Of a DNA stretch of 35,738 nt, positions 23,284-32,128 are shown one piece after another. Location: positions 1 to 35,738 of the forward strand of contig JAKLFE010000045.1 in NCBI GenBank assembly GCA_022711355.1, in the 5' to 3' direction. The notes under the pieces were generated by a model, which worked only from the letters and a program-made list of their open reading frames with translations, did no database searches and was not told where the DNA came from. Numbering within the stretch: the first letter of the stretch is position 1; every line of letters starts with the position of its first letter. This stretch comes from Spirochaetota bacterium. GTDB taxonomy: Bacteria; Spirochaetota; Spirochaetia; Treponematales; Rectinemataceae. The position numbers and the translations under genes were made by a program.

Positions 23284-23883
23284 TCAGTAGGTCGACAGGT
23301 CCATCTTCTCGAAGTCCGTGCGCACCTTCTCGAGCCGCCTGAGCTCGTCGCCGATGATGAGGGCGTAGTCGAGCTCGCCCTCGACGATGCGGTACGCCTC
23401 GTCGACCCAGGCCTGGACCTCGTCCAGCTCGACGAAGCGCATGCCCATGGCCTTGCCCGCCAGGGCCACCGTCTCGTCCCAGTACAGGAGGGCGGCGCGA
23501 TAGGCGCTTTCCGCGGTCTTGAGGCTGTCGAGGTTCTCGTCCCGCCAGGGGGCGTTGTAGAAGTAGGCTACCCGCTTGTCGAACTTGGAGCCGAGCCTGA
23601 GGTGCTGCTCGATGAGCTTGAGGTTGAGGTGCATGTCGAAGAGGTAGCGGTAGCGCTCCCAATCCCTTTTATCCTCTATGGTCGCGAGGGCGTAGAGGGG
23701 ATTGCAGAAGTTGGCCTTCTTGGCCTGCTCGAGCCAGTAGATGTTCTCGATCGCGTCGTCGGGATACTGGATGTAGTGGGTGTGGAAGAGCTTGTAGAAC
23801 TGCTCCTTGTAGTAGACGGGGTAGGCCGAGGCGCTCGCCGCGGCGAGGAGGAGGGCCAAGGCGACCGGAAGGCGCGTCCGCAT
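23284..23883 (-). CDS. Exported helical protein of unknown function downstream of tmk
   Basis: A 199-residue protein with a clear signal peptide (MRTRLPVALALLLAAASASA, cut before YPVYY). The mature protein is rich in aromatic and charged residues and largely helical (EQFYKLFHTHYIQYPDDAIE, DWERYRYLFDMHLNLKLIEQ). There is no lipobox, so it is probably periplasmic. It is conserved in style with small exported proteins next to tmk in treponemes, from memory. It follows tmk by 42 bp on the same strand. There is no good ribosome-binding site: GGAGG lies about 19 nt upstream, too far. A weak -10-like GATATT ends 6 nt before the ATG. Function unknown. Confidence 0.75.
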   Translation of the reverse strand: MRTRLPVALALLLAAASASAYPVYYKEQFYKLFHTHYIQYPDDAIENIYWLEQAKKANFCNPLYALATIEDKRDWERYRYLFDMHLNLKLIEQHLRLGSKFDKRVAYFYNAPWRDENLDSLKTAESAYRAALLYWDETVALAGKAMGMRFVELDEVQAWVDEAYRIVEGELDYALIIGDELRRLEKVRTDFEKMDLSTY

Positions 23884-23925
23884 GGTTTGAATATCGGAAG
23901 GAAACCTCCGGCGCCCCAGTTTGTT

Positions 23926-24582
23926 CTATTCGCGGGAGCCCGCAGCCAGGTCGAGGCCGAGCTCCTCCCCGACCGCGGCGAGGACGGCCCGTCCCACCTC
24001 GGCCGCGGGCAGCCCGGCGTCGACGCGGAGTATCCGCATCGGACCGCCCTCGAAGCGCGCCAGGGCCTCCTCGTAGGCGGCTCGGACCCGCTCCTGGAAG
24101 GGCAGGAGCTCGTAGATCTCGCGGCGCTCGCGCCCGTCTATCCGGGACATGGACTGCCTCGGGTCGACGTCGAAGTAGATGAGGAGGGAGGGCAGGGGGA
24201 ACCGATCATTTAGATACAGGGGGAGCTCGATGCCGCAGGTGGCGCCTTGGTAGGCGAGGCTGGAGAGGATATAGCGGTCGCAGACCACCGCCTCGCCGCG
24301 GCCGAGCCGCTCGACGATGCCTCCCGAGCCGTAGAGGTGCTCGCAGCGGTCGGCTGCGAAGAGGTAGGCCACGGTGGCCGGCGCGGCTTCCAGCTCGCCG
24401 CCGAGGATGCGGCGGATCAAGGCTCCCTCGGGGCGGCCGGTAGGCTCGGCGCTGATCCAGTGGGGCTCGCCGGCGGCGGAAAGGGCGGCTCCCAGGGCCT
24501 TGAGCTGGGTGGTCGTGCCGGCGCCGTCGACCCCCTCGAGCACGATGAAGCGGCGCAAGCGGCCGCGTTCCGCGGGTAGCAT
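23926..24582 (-). CDS. tmk: Thymidylate kinase with a Lys-less P-loop
   Basis: A 218-residue protein: FIVLEGVDGAGTTTQLKALG at the N-terminus, AEPTGRPEGALIR, CDRYILSSLAYQG, and a lid region with RIDGRERREIYE. It phosphorylates dTMP to dTDP. The P-loop normally reads GAGKTTQ; here the Lys is Thr (GAGTTTQ). I recall the GTTTQ form in other treponemal and some other bacterial Tmk sequences, so it may be a natural subgroup rather than damage. The ATG at 24582 was chosen over longer in-frame starts because a promoter lies directly before it. It is divergent from tamB. Confidence 0.88.
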   Translation of the reverse strand: MLPAERGRLRRFIVLEGVDGAGTTTQLKALGAALSAAGEPHWISAEPTGRPEGALIRRILGGELEAAPATVAYLFAADRCEHLYGSGGIVERLGRGEAVVCDRYILSSLAYQGATCGIELPLYLNDRFPLPSLLIYFDVDPRQSMSRIDGRERREIYELLPFQERVRAAYEEALARFEGGPMRILRVDAGLPAAEVGRAVLAAVGEELGLDLAAGSRE

Positions 24583-24588
24583 GGGGCG

Positions 24589-24617
24589 AGCGTATCGGTT
24601 CGCGACGTTTTCCGCAA
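24589..24617 (-). promoter_or_regulatory. Leaderless-type promoter of tmk
   Basis: On the minus strand, TTGCGG (24617-24612) and TACGCT (24594-24589) are 17 bp apart. The -10 box ends exactly 6 nt before the tmk ATG (24582). No ribosome-binding site exists. Confidence 0.5.
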
Positions 24618-24639
24618 GGCTCGCCGGAAGGGGCGGGAC

Positions 24640-24669
24640 ATGACGAGGCACCGGAGGCTGTGATATCGT
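24640..24669 (+). promoter_or_regulatory. Possible promoter of the tamB-bamA-skp operon
   Basis: ATGACG (24640-24645, four of six to TTGACA) and TATCGT (24664-24669) are 18 bp apart, and TG precedes the -10 region. The -10 box ends 7 nt before an ACG codon (24677) where the TamB protein would be expected to begin. Confidence 0.35.
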
Positions 24670-24676
24670 AGCTCCC

Positions 24677-27600
24677 ACGAGCTGGTCAAGGAAGGGGCGC
24701 GCGTCCCGGACGGCTGCGGCCGTAGCACTCATCGCGACCGCGGCGTTCTCTGCCGCTCCCCGCCTCGATTCGGCGGTCCGAGGCGCGGTCCGCGGCCGCC
24801 TCGAATCGGTCAAGGCCGATGCGGAACGCGCGACCGGCCTCCACTTCGCCTTCGACTCGATCTCCCCCTCGATCCTGAGCTCCGTATCCATCCGCGGCCT
24901 GCGGGTGAGCGGCCCGAACGGGGCCACCCTCCTCAAGGCGGGCAGGGTCCTCGTCTACTACGACCTGGCCAAGGCGGCCAGGGGCGAGCTGGGAGCCTCC
25001 TTCCGCGCCTTCCGCATCGAGGACGCGGCCCTCTCCCTCGACCTGGACGCCGATCGGGAGCTCCTCGAGCGCCTCAAGTTCCTCCTCGCCGGCGGATCGG
25101 GATCCGCCCCCCTGGCCGCGTCCATATCGGGCAGGGACGTCTCGCTGCGCCTCGCCTCCGCCGGCCTCGGGACCGCGACGATCAAGGCGACGGAGTTCGC
25201 CCTCGCGCCCAAGGGCGGCGAGGCGGAGTTCTCCTTCGCCGGCGAGTACCGCGTCGACCAGGGAATCGTCGACATCGGCAGCCTGCAGGGCCCCCTCTCC
25301 GCGGCGGGATCCTTCGCCGCGGACCTGAGCCGCGCCAGGATGGAGCTCGGCATCGCCGCTCGGGCCCGGGACTTCGGGCTCAGGACCCAGCGATTCGAGC
25401 TCGTGTACTCGAAGGAGGGGGTCGAGCTCCGCAAGGTCCGCGACCAGGCCCCCCTCGACCTGGCGATCGCGCTCGAGCGGGCCGGGGGCGATCTCTCGGC
25501 CGAGCTCCGGATGGAAGGATTCTCGCCGGGAAGCAGCCTCCAGGCCTCCGGCCGCCTCGCCTGGCTGGCGCCCTGGCTCGCCGCCTCCTACTCGGGCCGC
25601 CTCGCCGTGGAGCTCCCCGGCGGCGACCTGCGGCGCATGAGCTACAGCGCCGAGGCCGGCGGCTTCCTCGCGGGAGCCTCGCCCGCGGGGAGGATAGGCG
25701 CCTCGATCTCGGCCAAGGGAGATTACGAGGGAGCGCGGATAGCCCGCGCGAGGCTCGAGAAGGGCGGGAGCTCCCTCGAGTACTCCGGCTCCCTCCGCTT
25801 CGCCGACCTCGCGCCCGACGGCGAGCTGGGGCTCTCTCTTTCCCTGCGGGATGGGGCCCTGCCCATCGAAGCGAGCGTGCAGGTCTACGGCCACCGGGGC
25901 GAGTACGCCCTCCTCGCCGAGCGCCTGAGCGCCGGGGACGCCACCTTCCGGGACCTCTCCGCGGTAGCCGCCCTCCGCGGCGACCAGCTCGACTTCGAGG
26001 CCTCCATCCTCCTGCCCGAGTCGGAGTCGGAGGCGGAGGAGCCCGGTCCCGCGCCCTCCCGCTTCTCGGGAGAGGCCCTGCCCGCGGCCGGCAGCGAGCC
26101 CATCCTCCGCCTCGAAGGCAGCGCCTCCTTCGGGGCGAGCCCCTCCGCCGATCTCTCGCTCTCCCTCGAGTCGGTGGACTTAGGGCCCCTCCGCGGCCTC
26201 CTCGCGGCGGCCCTGGGCTCGGAGGGCCTCGCCTCGACCCTCGCGGGCCTCAGGATGGGCGGCGAGGTCTTCGCCTCGAGCGATTTCGAGCGCCTATCCT
26301 GGACGGCCCCCGACCTGGCCCTCGTCTCGAGCTCCCTGCCGGGAAGCTACGCCCTGCTCTCCCTCTCCGGGAACCTGGAGTCGGTCAACGTGCGCAAGGC
26401 CACGATCTCCGCGGCTGGCAGGGAGATCGAAGGCAGGGGGAGGCTGGATTTCGCGCGGGGCGCCGGCCTCTCCTTCGAGGCCGGCTTCCAGCTACTCGGC
26501 GTGCCCTATTCCTTCCAGGGGACCTACGCGGGAGGGGTCCTCTCGGCCTCGGGAGACTACGGGGCGCGGCTCCTGGCGACCCTGGGCTCCGGCGCGATCG
26601 CGGCGAGCCTCCGCCTGGCCGAGCTCCCCGTCCCGATCGGCCAGGCGACCTGCCTCGCGAGCCTCGACGCGGAGGGCCGCTTCGCCTCTCCCGAGGACTG
26701 GTCCTGCTCCATAGCCTCCCTCAGCCTCGACCCGGCGGGGGAGGGCTCCTCGGCCCTGCCGAGGATCTCCGTCTCGGGCGACTTCCGGCCGAGGGGCGGG
26801 CAGATCTGGGACCTCTCGATCGAGGACCGCCACTCCTCGATCTCGGGGCCGGCGACGGCCGAATACGCGCTCGGGGCTGAGCCGAGGGGGCGGCTCCTGG
26901 GCGTCCTCGCCTCGAAGTCCTCGGCAGAGCGCTACGACCTCGACCTGGGCTACCAATCCGGCTCGCTGCGGGGCAAGGTTGCCTTCCAAGCCTCCCCCCT
27001 CGCGCGCCTGGGCTCCCTGCCCTTGGCCGGGAGCCTGGACGGCGGGGCGGAGGTCGATGGTCCCCTCGACGATCCGCGGCTCTCCTTCGAGGCCAGGCTC
27101 CGCGGGGCGAAATACCGCGACCAGCCGATCAGCGGATCGGCTCGAGGCTCCTACGCCGCCGGCTCCCTCTCGCTCGCGGCGGCCGAGGCCTCCTACCTCG
27201 GCAACGAGCTCAAGCTCCGCTCGGCGACCTTCTCCTTCCTCGACGCCGCCTCGACCCTCGCGCTCTCCTTCGCCGGAAGGCTTCGGGGCCAGCGCCTCAC
27301 CTTCGACCTGGAGGCCCGGGGCTCCTCCCGCGCCGCGGGCGCGCGGAGCCTCGGGGACCATGCCCGGGACTACGAGGCCTCGGGCATCCTCAGCGCCCTG
27401 CGCCTGGGAGAGCTCTCGAGCGAGCGCCTGCCCTTCTCGGCGAGCCTCGACCGGGACGGTGCTCGGCTCGATGCCGGCGGGAGCGGGGAGCTCAGCGCCT
27501 ACTACGGCTTCGACGGGGCCTTCGAGCTCAGCTCCCGCTCTCCCTTCCCCCTGCGGATGGAGGCCTCGGGCCGGATCTCCGGGAAGGAGATCGAGGCGAC

Positions 27601-29056
27601 CGCCAGGGGAATCGAGCTCGACCTGCCGGCCCTCTCCTTCTTCGTCCCGCCCGAAGCCCTGCGATTCCTCTCAGGGACGGCCAGCGGGGAGCTGGCCGCG
27701 CACGGCCTCCTCGCCGACCCGGAGATCCGCGGCAGCCTCGAGGCCAAGGGGGTCGCCCTCTCCATACCAGGCTGGATCGGAGATACCCTCGGGCCTTTCG
27801 ACCTGCCGATAGCGCTCGAGGGCAGGAGCATCACAGCTCGTAACCCGGCGGTACCCGTTGGCAAGGCCTGGGTGGACTTCGAGGCCGGGGCTTCCATCGA
27901 CCACTGGCTCCCCGCGGGCCTGGCCGCGAGCGCGCGCAGCGCCCCGGGCGGCCTCGTCCGGGTCGACGCGACGGTGACGGGCATCGAGATAGACGGCGAC
28001 GCGTCCTTCGACCTGCGGATGGAGCTCAGGGGCGACACGGTCTTCCTCGGGGGGGACATCGACCTGGCGAAGGCCTCGGTCCTCGTGAGCCCCGAGGTCT
28101 GGGCGAGCAACGCGGGGAAGGCCGGCCCCCCGCAGCGCCGCGCGGCCTTCATAGCCGTGGACTTCGACGTCGGCCTGAGCAGGGGCGTCCAGGTCCTCTT
28201 CCCCTCGAGGGACTTCCCCGTCGTCTCGGGATACGCCGATCGCGCGAGCGAGCTGAAGATCGCCTACGACCAGGGCGCGAACGATCTCCTGCTCAAGGGG
28301 ACGGTCGCCTTGCGGGGCGGGGACGTCTTCTACATCCAGCGGAACTTCTTCCTGAAGAGCGCGCAGCTGGTCTTCAACGAGAGCATCGACCGCTTCGACC
28401 CTCGCGTCACGGTCCTCGCGGAGCTCCGCGACCGCAGCGATACCGGCCCCGTGCTCATCACGCTGCGCGCCGACAACGCGCCCATAACGAGCTTCCAGCC
28501 GAGCCTGAGCTCCGATCCCGCCATGACCGAGGGACAGATCGCGGCCCTCCTCGGCCAGAACCTCCTGGGCTTGGAGTCCGGCGAGGATCTCGACATCCGC
28601 CGCGCGGCCATCTCCGGAGCCGAGTTCATACCCCGCTTCAACGTGACGAAGGCCTTCGAGTCCAGGGTCCGCGAGGCCCTCGGCCTCGACATATTCTACC
28701 TGCGCACCCAGCTCATCCAGCGCTGGCTCATCGACATATCCGATCCCAGCGTCGCGGCGGGAGATGCCGGGACGGAGGCGGGCGCGAGATCCGACCCCCT
28801 GGCCAGCTACCTCGACGAGACGAGCCTCTACGCCGGCAAGTACCTGGGCGAGTCGATCTTCGTGCACGGCTCCGCGCGCCTGAGCGAGAACGACGACCCT
28901 CTTGTCCCCTCGAGCGTTTTACGTCTAGACTTGGAGCTCGGCGCGGAATTCGATACGCCTTTCGGGCTCCTGCAATGGACCGTGAACCCGAGCAGCCCCG
29001 AGAGCCTGTACATAAAAGACCAGAGCATCAGCCTGAGCTGGAAGCTCTCCTACTGA
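24677..29056 (+). CDS. tamB: TamB-like translocation and assembly protein, start codon unresolved
   Basis: About 1,459 residues. An N-terminal hydrophobic anchor (AAAVALIATAAFSAAP) is followed by the family segment TGLHFAFDSISPSILSSVSI, then over a thousand residues of beta-rich repeats, and the conserved C-terminal TamB (DUF490) domain at about 1228-1460 (FNESIDRFDPRVTVLAELRD, then MTEGQIAALLGQNLLG). TamB spans the periplasm and supports outer-membrane assembly or lipid transport; bamA follows 13 bp later. The first usual start codon in frame is GTG at 24905, which would remove the anchor. The frame is open from the TGA at 24641, but contains no ATG, GTG or TTG. ACG at 24677, giving (M)SWSRKGRASR, is the best-placed candidate. 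Confidence 0.85.
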   Translation, partial: TSWSRKGRASRTAAAVALIATAAFSAAPRLDSAVRGAVRGRLESVKADAERATGLHFAFDSISPSILSSVSIRGLRVSGPNGATLLKAGRVLVYYDLAKAARGELGASFRAFRIEDAALSLDLDADRELLERLKFLLAGGSGSAPLAASISGRDVSLRLASAGLGTATIKATEFALAPKGGEAEFSFAGEYRVDQGIVDIGSLQGPLSAAGSFAADLSRARMELGIAARARDFGLRTQRFELVYSKEGVELRKVRDQAPLDLAIALERAGGDLSAELRMEGFSPGSSLQASGRLAWLAPWLAASYSGRLAVELPGGDLRRMSYSAEAGGFLAGASPAGRIGASISAKGDYEGARIARARLEKGGSSLEYSGSLRFADLAPDGELGLSLSLRDGALPIEASVQVYGHRGEYALLAERLSAGDATFRDLSAVAALRGDQLDFEASILLPESESEAEEPGPAPSRFSGEALPAAGSEPILRLEGSASFGASPSADLSLSLESVDLGPLRGLLAAALGSEGLASTLAGLRMGGEVFASSDFERLSWTAPDLALVSSSLPGSYALLSLSGNLESVNVRKATISAAGREIEGRGRLDFARGAGLSFEAGFQLLGVPYSFQGTYAGGVLSASGDYGARLLATLGSGAIAASLRLAELPVPIGQATCLASLDAEGRFASPEDWSCSIASLSLDPAGEGSSALPRISVSGDFRPRGGQIWDLSIEDRHSSISGPATAEYALGAEPRGRLLGVLASKSSAERYDLDLGYQSGSLRGKVAFQASPLARLGSLPLAGSLDGGAEVDGPLDDPRLSFEARLRGAKYRDQPISGSARGSYAAGSLSLAAAEASYLGNELKLRSATFSFLDAASTLALSFAGRLRGQRLTFDLEARGSSRAAGARSLGDHARDYEASGILSALRLGELSSERLPFSASLDRDGARLDAGGSGELSAYYGFDGAFELSSRSPFPLRMEASGRISGKEIEATARGIELDLPALSFFVPPEALRFLSGTASGELAAHGLLADPEIRGSLEAKGVALSIPGWIGDTLGPFDLPIALEGRSITARNPAVPVGKAWVDFEAGASIDHWLPAGLAASARSAPGGLVRVDATVTGIEIDGDASFDLRMELRGDTVFLGGDIDLAKASVLVSPEVWASNAGKAGPPQRRAAFIAVDFDVGLSRGVQVLFPSRDFPVVSGYADRASELKIAYDQGANDLLLKGTVALRGGDVFYIQRNFFLKSAQLVFNESIDRFDPRVTVLAELRDRSDTGPVLITLRADNAPITSFQPSLSSDPAMTEGQIAALLGQNLLGLESGEDLDIRRAAISGAEFIPRFNVTKAFESRVREALGLDIFYLRTQLIQRWLIDISDPSVAAGDAGTEAGARSDPLASYLDETSLYAGKYLGESIFVHGSARLSENDDPLVPSSVLRLDLELGAEFDTPFGLLQWTVNPSSPESLYIKDQSISLSWKLSY

Positions 29057-29069
29057 AATGAGGAGTACT

Positions 29070-31571
29070 ATGAAGCGACTCGTGACCCTGCTCTGCCTCT
29101 TCCTCGCCGCCTGCGCCGTATGGGCCCAGGAGGACGAGGATTGGTTCTGGGGCAAGCCGATCTCGCAAGTCCAGTGGGAGGGCGTCAACCACGCCGACCG
29201 CCGCGAGCTCGACACCGTGGTCAAGCCCTACGTCGGGAAGGCTTTCTCCGAAGAGCTGTGGATGGAGCTCCAGTCCAAGCTCTACGAGCTCGACTGGTTC
29301 GAGAAGATCGAGCCCGCCGCCCTGCCGGCCGATCCCGAGAAGAGCAAGGTCATCATCCGCTTCGTCGTCACCGAGAAGCCCTCGATCGACGCGGTCAGGG
29401 TCACGGGCAACTCCGGCCTGCGCAGCACCGAGCTCCTCGACGTCATCGCCGAGAAGGCGGGGGATATCTACAAGGCCTCCAAGACCAAGGTCGACGAGCT
29501 CGCCCTGCGCCGCCTCTACCTCGAGAAGGGCTATCCCGACGCGGTGATAAGCTCCTCCGCCGCGCCCGGCGCCGATCCCGGGACCGTGATACTCACCTTC
29601 TCCGTCGTCGAGGGCGGGCAGGTCGCCGTCAAGGAGATCCGCTTCGAGGGCAACACCGCGGTCGCCTCGCAGACTTTGAAGGGCCAGCTCAAGCTCAAGG
29701 AGGCCGGGCTCTTCAAGAGCGGCGCCTTCCAGGAGACCCAGCTCGAGGAGGACAAGCGCGCGGTCGTCGACTACTACAAGAGCCGCGGCTACGTCGACGC
29801 GTCCATCCAGGACGTCGTGCGGGGCTACGAGAAGGACGAGAAGAAGGGAAAGACCTGGCTCATCCTCACGATCGTCGTCAAGGAAGGGCTCCAGTGGAGC
29901 TACGGCGGGATGAGCTTCGAGGGCAACCAGGTCTTCAGCACCGAGAAGCTCGAGTCCCTCGTCTACCAGAAGCCGGGCGGCACGCTCAACTACAAGAAGC
30001 TCCAGCAGGACAAGCAGCGGGTCGACGACCTGTACTACGAGTCGGGCTACATCTTCAACCAGATCCAGCTCGTCGAGGAGCGGGATACCGAGAAGCTCTC
30101 CATCTCCTACCGCATCAAGATAGCCGAATTCGACCGGGCCCACATCGAGAGCATCGCCTTCAAGGGGAACAAGAAGACCAAGGACTTCGTCCTCTACCGC
30201 GAGCTTCCCCTCGAGGTGGGAGACATCTTCTCCAAGGCCAAGGTGATCGAGGGCCTGCGCAACCTCTACAACCTCCAGTACTTCTCCGCCGTCGAGCCGG
30301 AGATGTTCCCCGGCAGCGCCGACAGCCTCATGAACCTCGTCGTCAACGTCGAGGAGCAGAGCACGGCGGACATCCAGTTCGGCGTGACCCTGAGCGGCCT
30401 GGGCGAGCCCGACAGCTTCCCGATCTCCGGCCTCGTCAAGTGGAACGACCGCAACTTCCTCGGCAACGGCCAGACCCTGAGCGCCGAGGTCAACGTCTCG
30501 ACGACCGACCAGTCCCTGTCCTTCGGCTTCTCCGACGACTGGCTCTTCGGCAAGCGCTTCGCCGGAGGGGTCAACCTCTCCTTCACGCACAAGACCAGGA
30601 CCACGGGCCAGGACGTCATAGCCCCCATCTTCGACGACGGGGTGCCCGACCCCTACACCGAGCCGGTCGAGGACGGCTACTCGCTCAGCGACATCCCCTC
30701 GGCCTACCTCATGCCCTACACCTACTGGGACATCAGCCTCGGCTTCACGACGGGCAAGAAGTACCGCAGCCCCCTGGGAGACATCGGCTTCGCCGGCGGC
30801 TACACCATCGGCTACGGCCTGAAGGACTACGACGAGGACAAGTACTGGCCGGCCTCCAAGGACCTCCGCGATGCCGACGGGGAGTGGCGCCTCACCAACA
30901 AGCTCATCGGGAGGACCTACCTCAACAACCTCGACCTCTGGTACAACCCGGGCAGGGGCTATTTCGCGAGCCAGCGCTTCACCTGGACCGGCTTCCTCCC
31001 CTCCGAGGTCCAGCACTACCTCCGCGCCGACACCCGCCTCGAGGCCTACATGACCCTCTTCAACATACCGGTCTTCGAGGGCTGGAACCTGAAGTGGATC
31101 CTCGGCGCGCACACCGGCTACACGGCCCTCCTCAAGCAGCCCTTCTCCGACGGCCTCGAGGTCGTCGACGATTGGCTCTACCTCGACGGCACCTTCAACA
31201 TCCGCGGCTGGAACAAGCTCTACGGCAAGGAAGGCATCCGGATGTGGGAGAACTGGGTCGAGCTCCGCATGCCCGTCATCGAGCAGTTCCTGTGGATCGA
31301 CGGTTTCTTCGACGCGGCCGCGCTACGGACCGAGGTGGGGCTCCTCGACATGACCCTCGACACGATCGCCGGCGACGAGACGCGGACTTCCTTCGCCGAG
31401 CTCGGCTGGGACAACATGGCCTTCAGCCTCGGCTTCGGGCTCCGCTTCGCGATACCCCAGTTCCCCTTCCGCTTCTACCTCGCGAAGCGCTTCACCTTCG
31501 ACGGCTCGGAGATAGACTGGAAGACCTCGGGCTTCGATACGGTCATCAGCATCACGCAGTCGCTGTACTGA
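29070..31571 (+). CDS. bamA: BamA, outer-membrane beta-barrel assembly protein
   Basis: An 833-residue Omp85 protein. The signal peptide MKRLVTLLCLFLAACAVWA is probably cut before QEDED. Five POTRA domains follow (about residues 30-430; FVVTEKPSIDAVRVTGN and AVKEIRFEGNTAVASQTL mark two of them). The rest is the 16-strand barrel, with FNIRGW and the closing ITQSLY as C-terminal signal. It inserts barrel proteins into the outer membrane. The ATG at 29070 has GAGGAG just upstream; an ATG at 29058 is less likely. LAAC could also be read as a lipobox. It lies between tamB and skp, the order of T. pallidum TP0325-TP0328. Confidence 0.93.
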   Translation: MKRLVTLLCLFLAACAVWAQEDEDWFWGKPISQVQWEGVNHADRRELDTVVKPYVGKAFSEELWMELQSKLYELDWFEKIEPAALPADPEKSKVIIRFVVTEKPSIDAVRVTGNSGLRSTELLDVIAEKAGDIYKASKTKVDELALRRLYLEKGYPDAVISSSAAPGADPGTVILTFSVVEGGQVAVKEIRFEGNTAVASQTLKGQLKLKEAGLFKSGAFQETQLEEDKRAVVDYYKSRGYVDASIQDVVRGYEKDEKKGKTWLILTIVVKEGLQWSYGGMSFEGNQVFSTEKLESLVYQKPGGTLNYKKLQQDKQRVDDLYYESGYIFNQIQLVEERDTEKLSISYRIKIAEFDRAHIESIAFKGNKKTKDFVLYRELPLEVGDIFSKAKVIEGLRNLYNLQYFSAVEPEMFPGSADSLMNLVVNVEEQSTADIQFGVTLSGLGEPDSFPISGLVKWNDRNFLGNGQTLSAEVNVSTTDQSLSFGFSDDWLFGKRFAGGVNLSFTHKTRTTGQDVIAPIFDDGVPDPYTEPVEDGYSLSDIPSAYLMPYTYWDISLGFTTGKKYRSPLGDIGFAGGYTIGYGLKDYDEDKYWPASKDLRDADGEWRLTNKLIGRTYLNNLDLWYNPGRGYFASQRFTWTGFLPSEVQHYLRADTRLEAYMTLFNIPVFEGWNLKWILGAHTGYTALLKQPFSDGLEVVDDWLYLDGTFNIRGWNKLYGKEGIRMWENWVELRMPVIEQFLWIDGFFDAAALRTEVGLLDMTLDTIAGDETRTSFAELGWDNMAFSLGFGLRFAIPQFPFRFYLAKRFTFDGSEIDWKTSGFDTVISITQSLY

Positions 31572-31585
31572 CAAGGAGCGCAGGC

Positions 31586-32128
31586 ATGAACGCGAAACGC
31601 ATCCTGATCTCCCTCGCCGCCGCGGCGGCCCTCGCCGCCTCCGCCTTCGGGCAGCAGATAACGCGGGTCGCCGTCATGGACTTCAACCGGATCCTGGCCT
31701 CGCGCTCGGGCGACGCCTCCTCCCTCAGGGACTTCGAGCTCAAGAAGTCCCTGATCCAGGCGGAGATCGACAAGCGCAAGGACGAGATCATGCGCCTCCT
31801 CGCCCAGAAGGTCGAGGCGGACAAGGCGGGGGACGCCAAGTCCTCGGCCCAGCTACGCTCCGACATAGAATCGAGGACCAAGCAGCTCTCGGAGTTCGCC
31901 CAGGTCAAGCAGCGGGAGCTCGACGCCGAGGCCAAGACCCTCGTCTCGCGGGACGCCTTCGCCCAGAACCTGTACCGGCAGGTCCAGGCCATCGCCGAGT
32001 CGGAAGGCTACTCCCTCGTGCTGAACGTGCGGAGCGCCGACTCGGTGATGGAGGCCGTCTTCTGGTACAGCCAGATGATCGACATCACCGACAAGGTCAT
32101 CCAGGCCCTCGCGCCCAAGAGCCCTTAA
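31586..32128 (+). CDS. skp: Skp/OmpH-family periplasmic chaperone
   Basis: A 180-residue protein with a signal peptide (MNAKRILISLAAAAALAASA, cut near AFG-QQ), then ITRVAVMDFNRILA, a long charged coiled coil (about 45-130) and a C-terminal beta segment (YSLVLNVRSADSV). Skp holds unfolded outer-membrane proteins for BamA. AAGGAG lies 7 nt before the ATG. The stop TAA overlaps the stop of the convergent STAS gene in the palindrome TTAA, so the operon ends with no spacer. Confidence 0.88.
   Translation: MNAKRILISLAAAAALAASAFGQQITRVAVMDFNRILASRSGDASSLRDFELKKSLIQAEIDKRKDEIMRLLAQKVEADKAGDAKSSAQLRSDIESRTKQLSEFAQVKQRELDAEAKTLVSRDAFAQNLYRQVQAIAESEGYSLVLNVRSADSVMEAVFWYSQMIDITDKVIQALAPKSP

Noticed and set aside
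22968..23342. 124-codon frame across the repeat spacer
   Set aside because: Its middle is the translated 9-bp repeat (Arg-Arg-Ala), it has no ribosome-binding site, and it runs into the end of the opposite gene.
24583..24936. Longer Tmk start at 24936
   Set aside because: The extension crosses the tmk promoter and the tamB N-terminal region on the other strand and has no kinase features.
29028..31112. 694-codon minus-strand frame over bamA
   Set aside because: It is antisense to a clear BamA gene and rich in Val/Leu/Glu/Asp without motifs, as expected from mirrored codons.
29120..31570. Long plus-strand frame over bamA that runs into skp
   Set aside because: Only the part from 31586 (Skp) has family features. 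The part over bamA is low-complexity Arg-rich shadow sequence.
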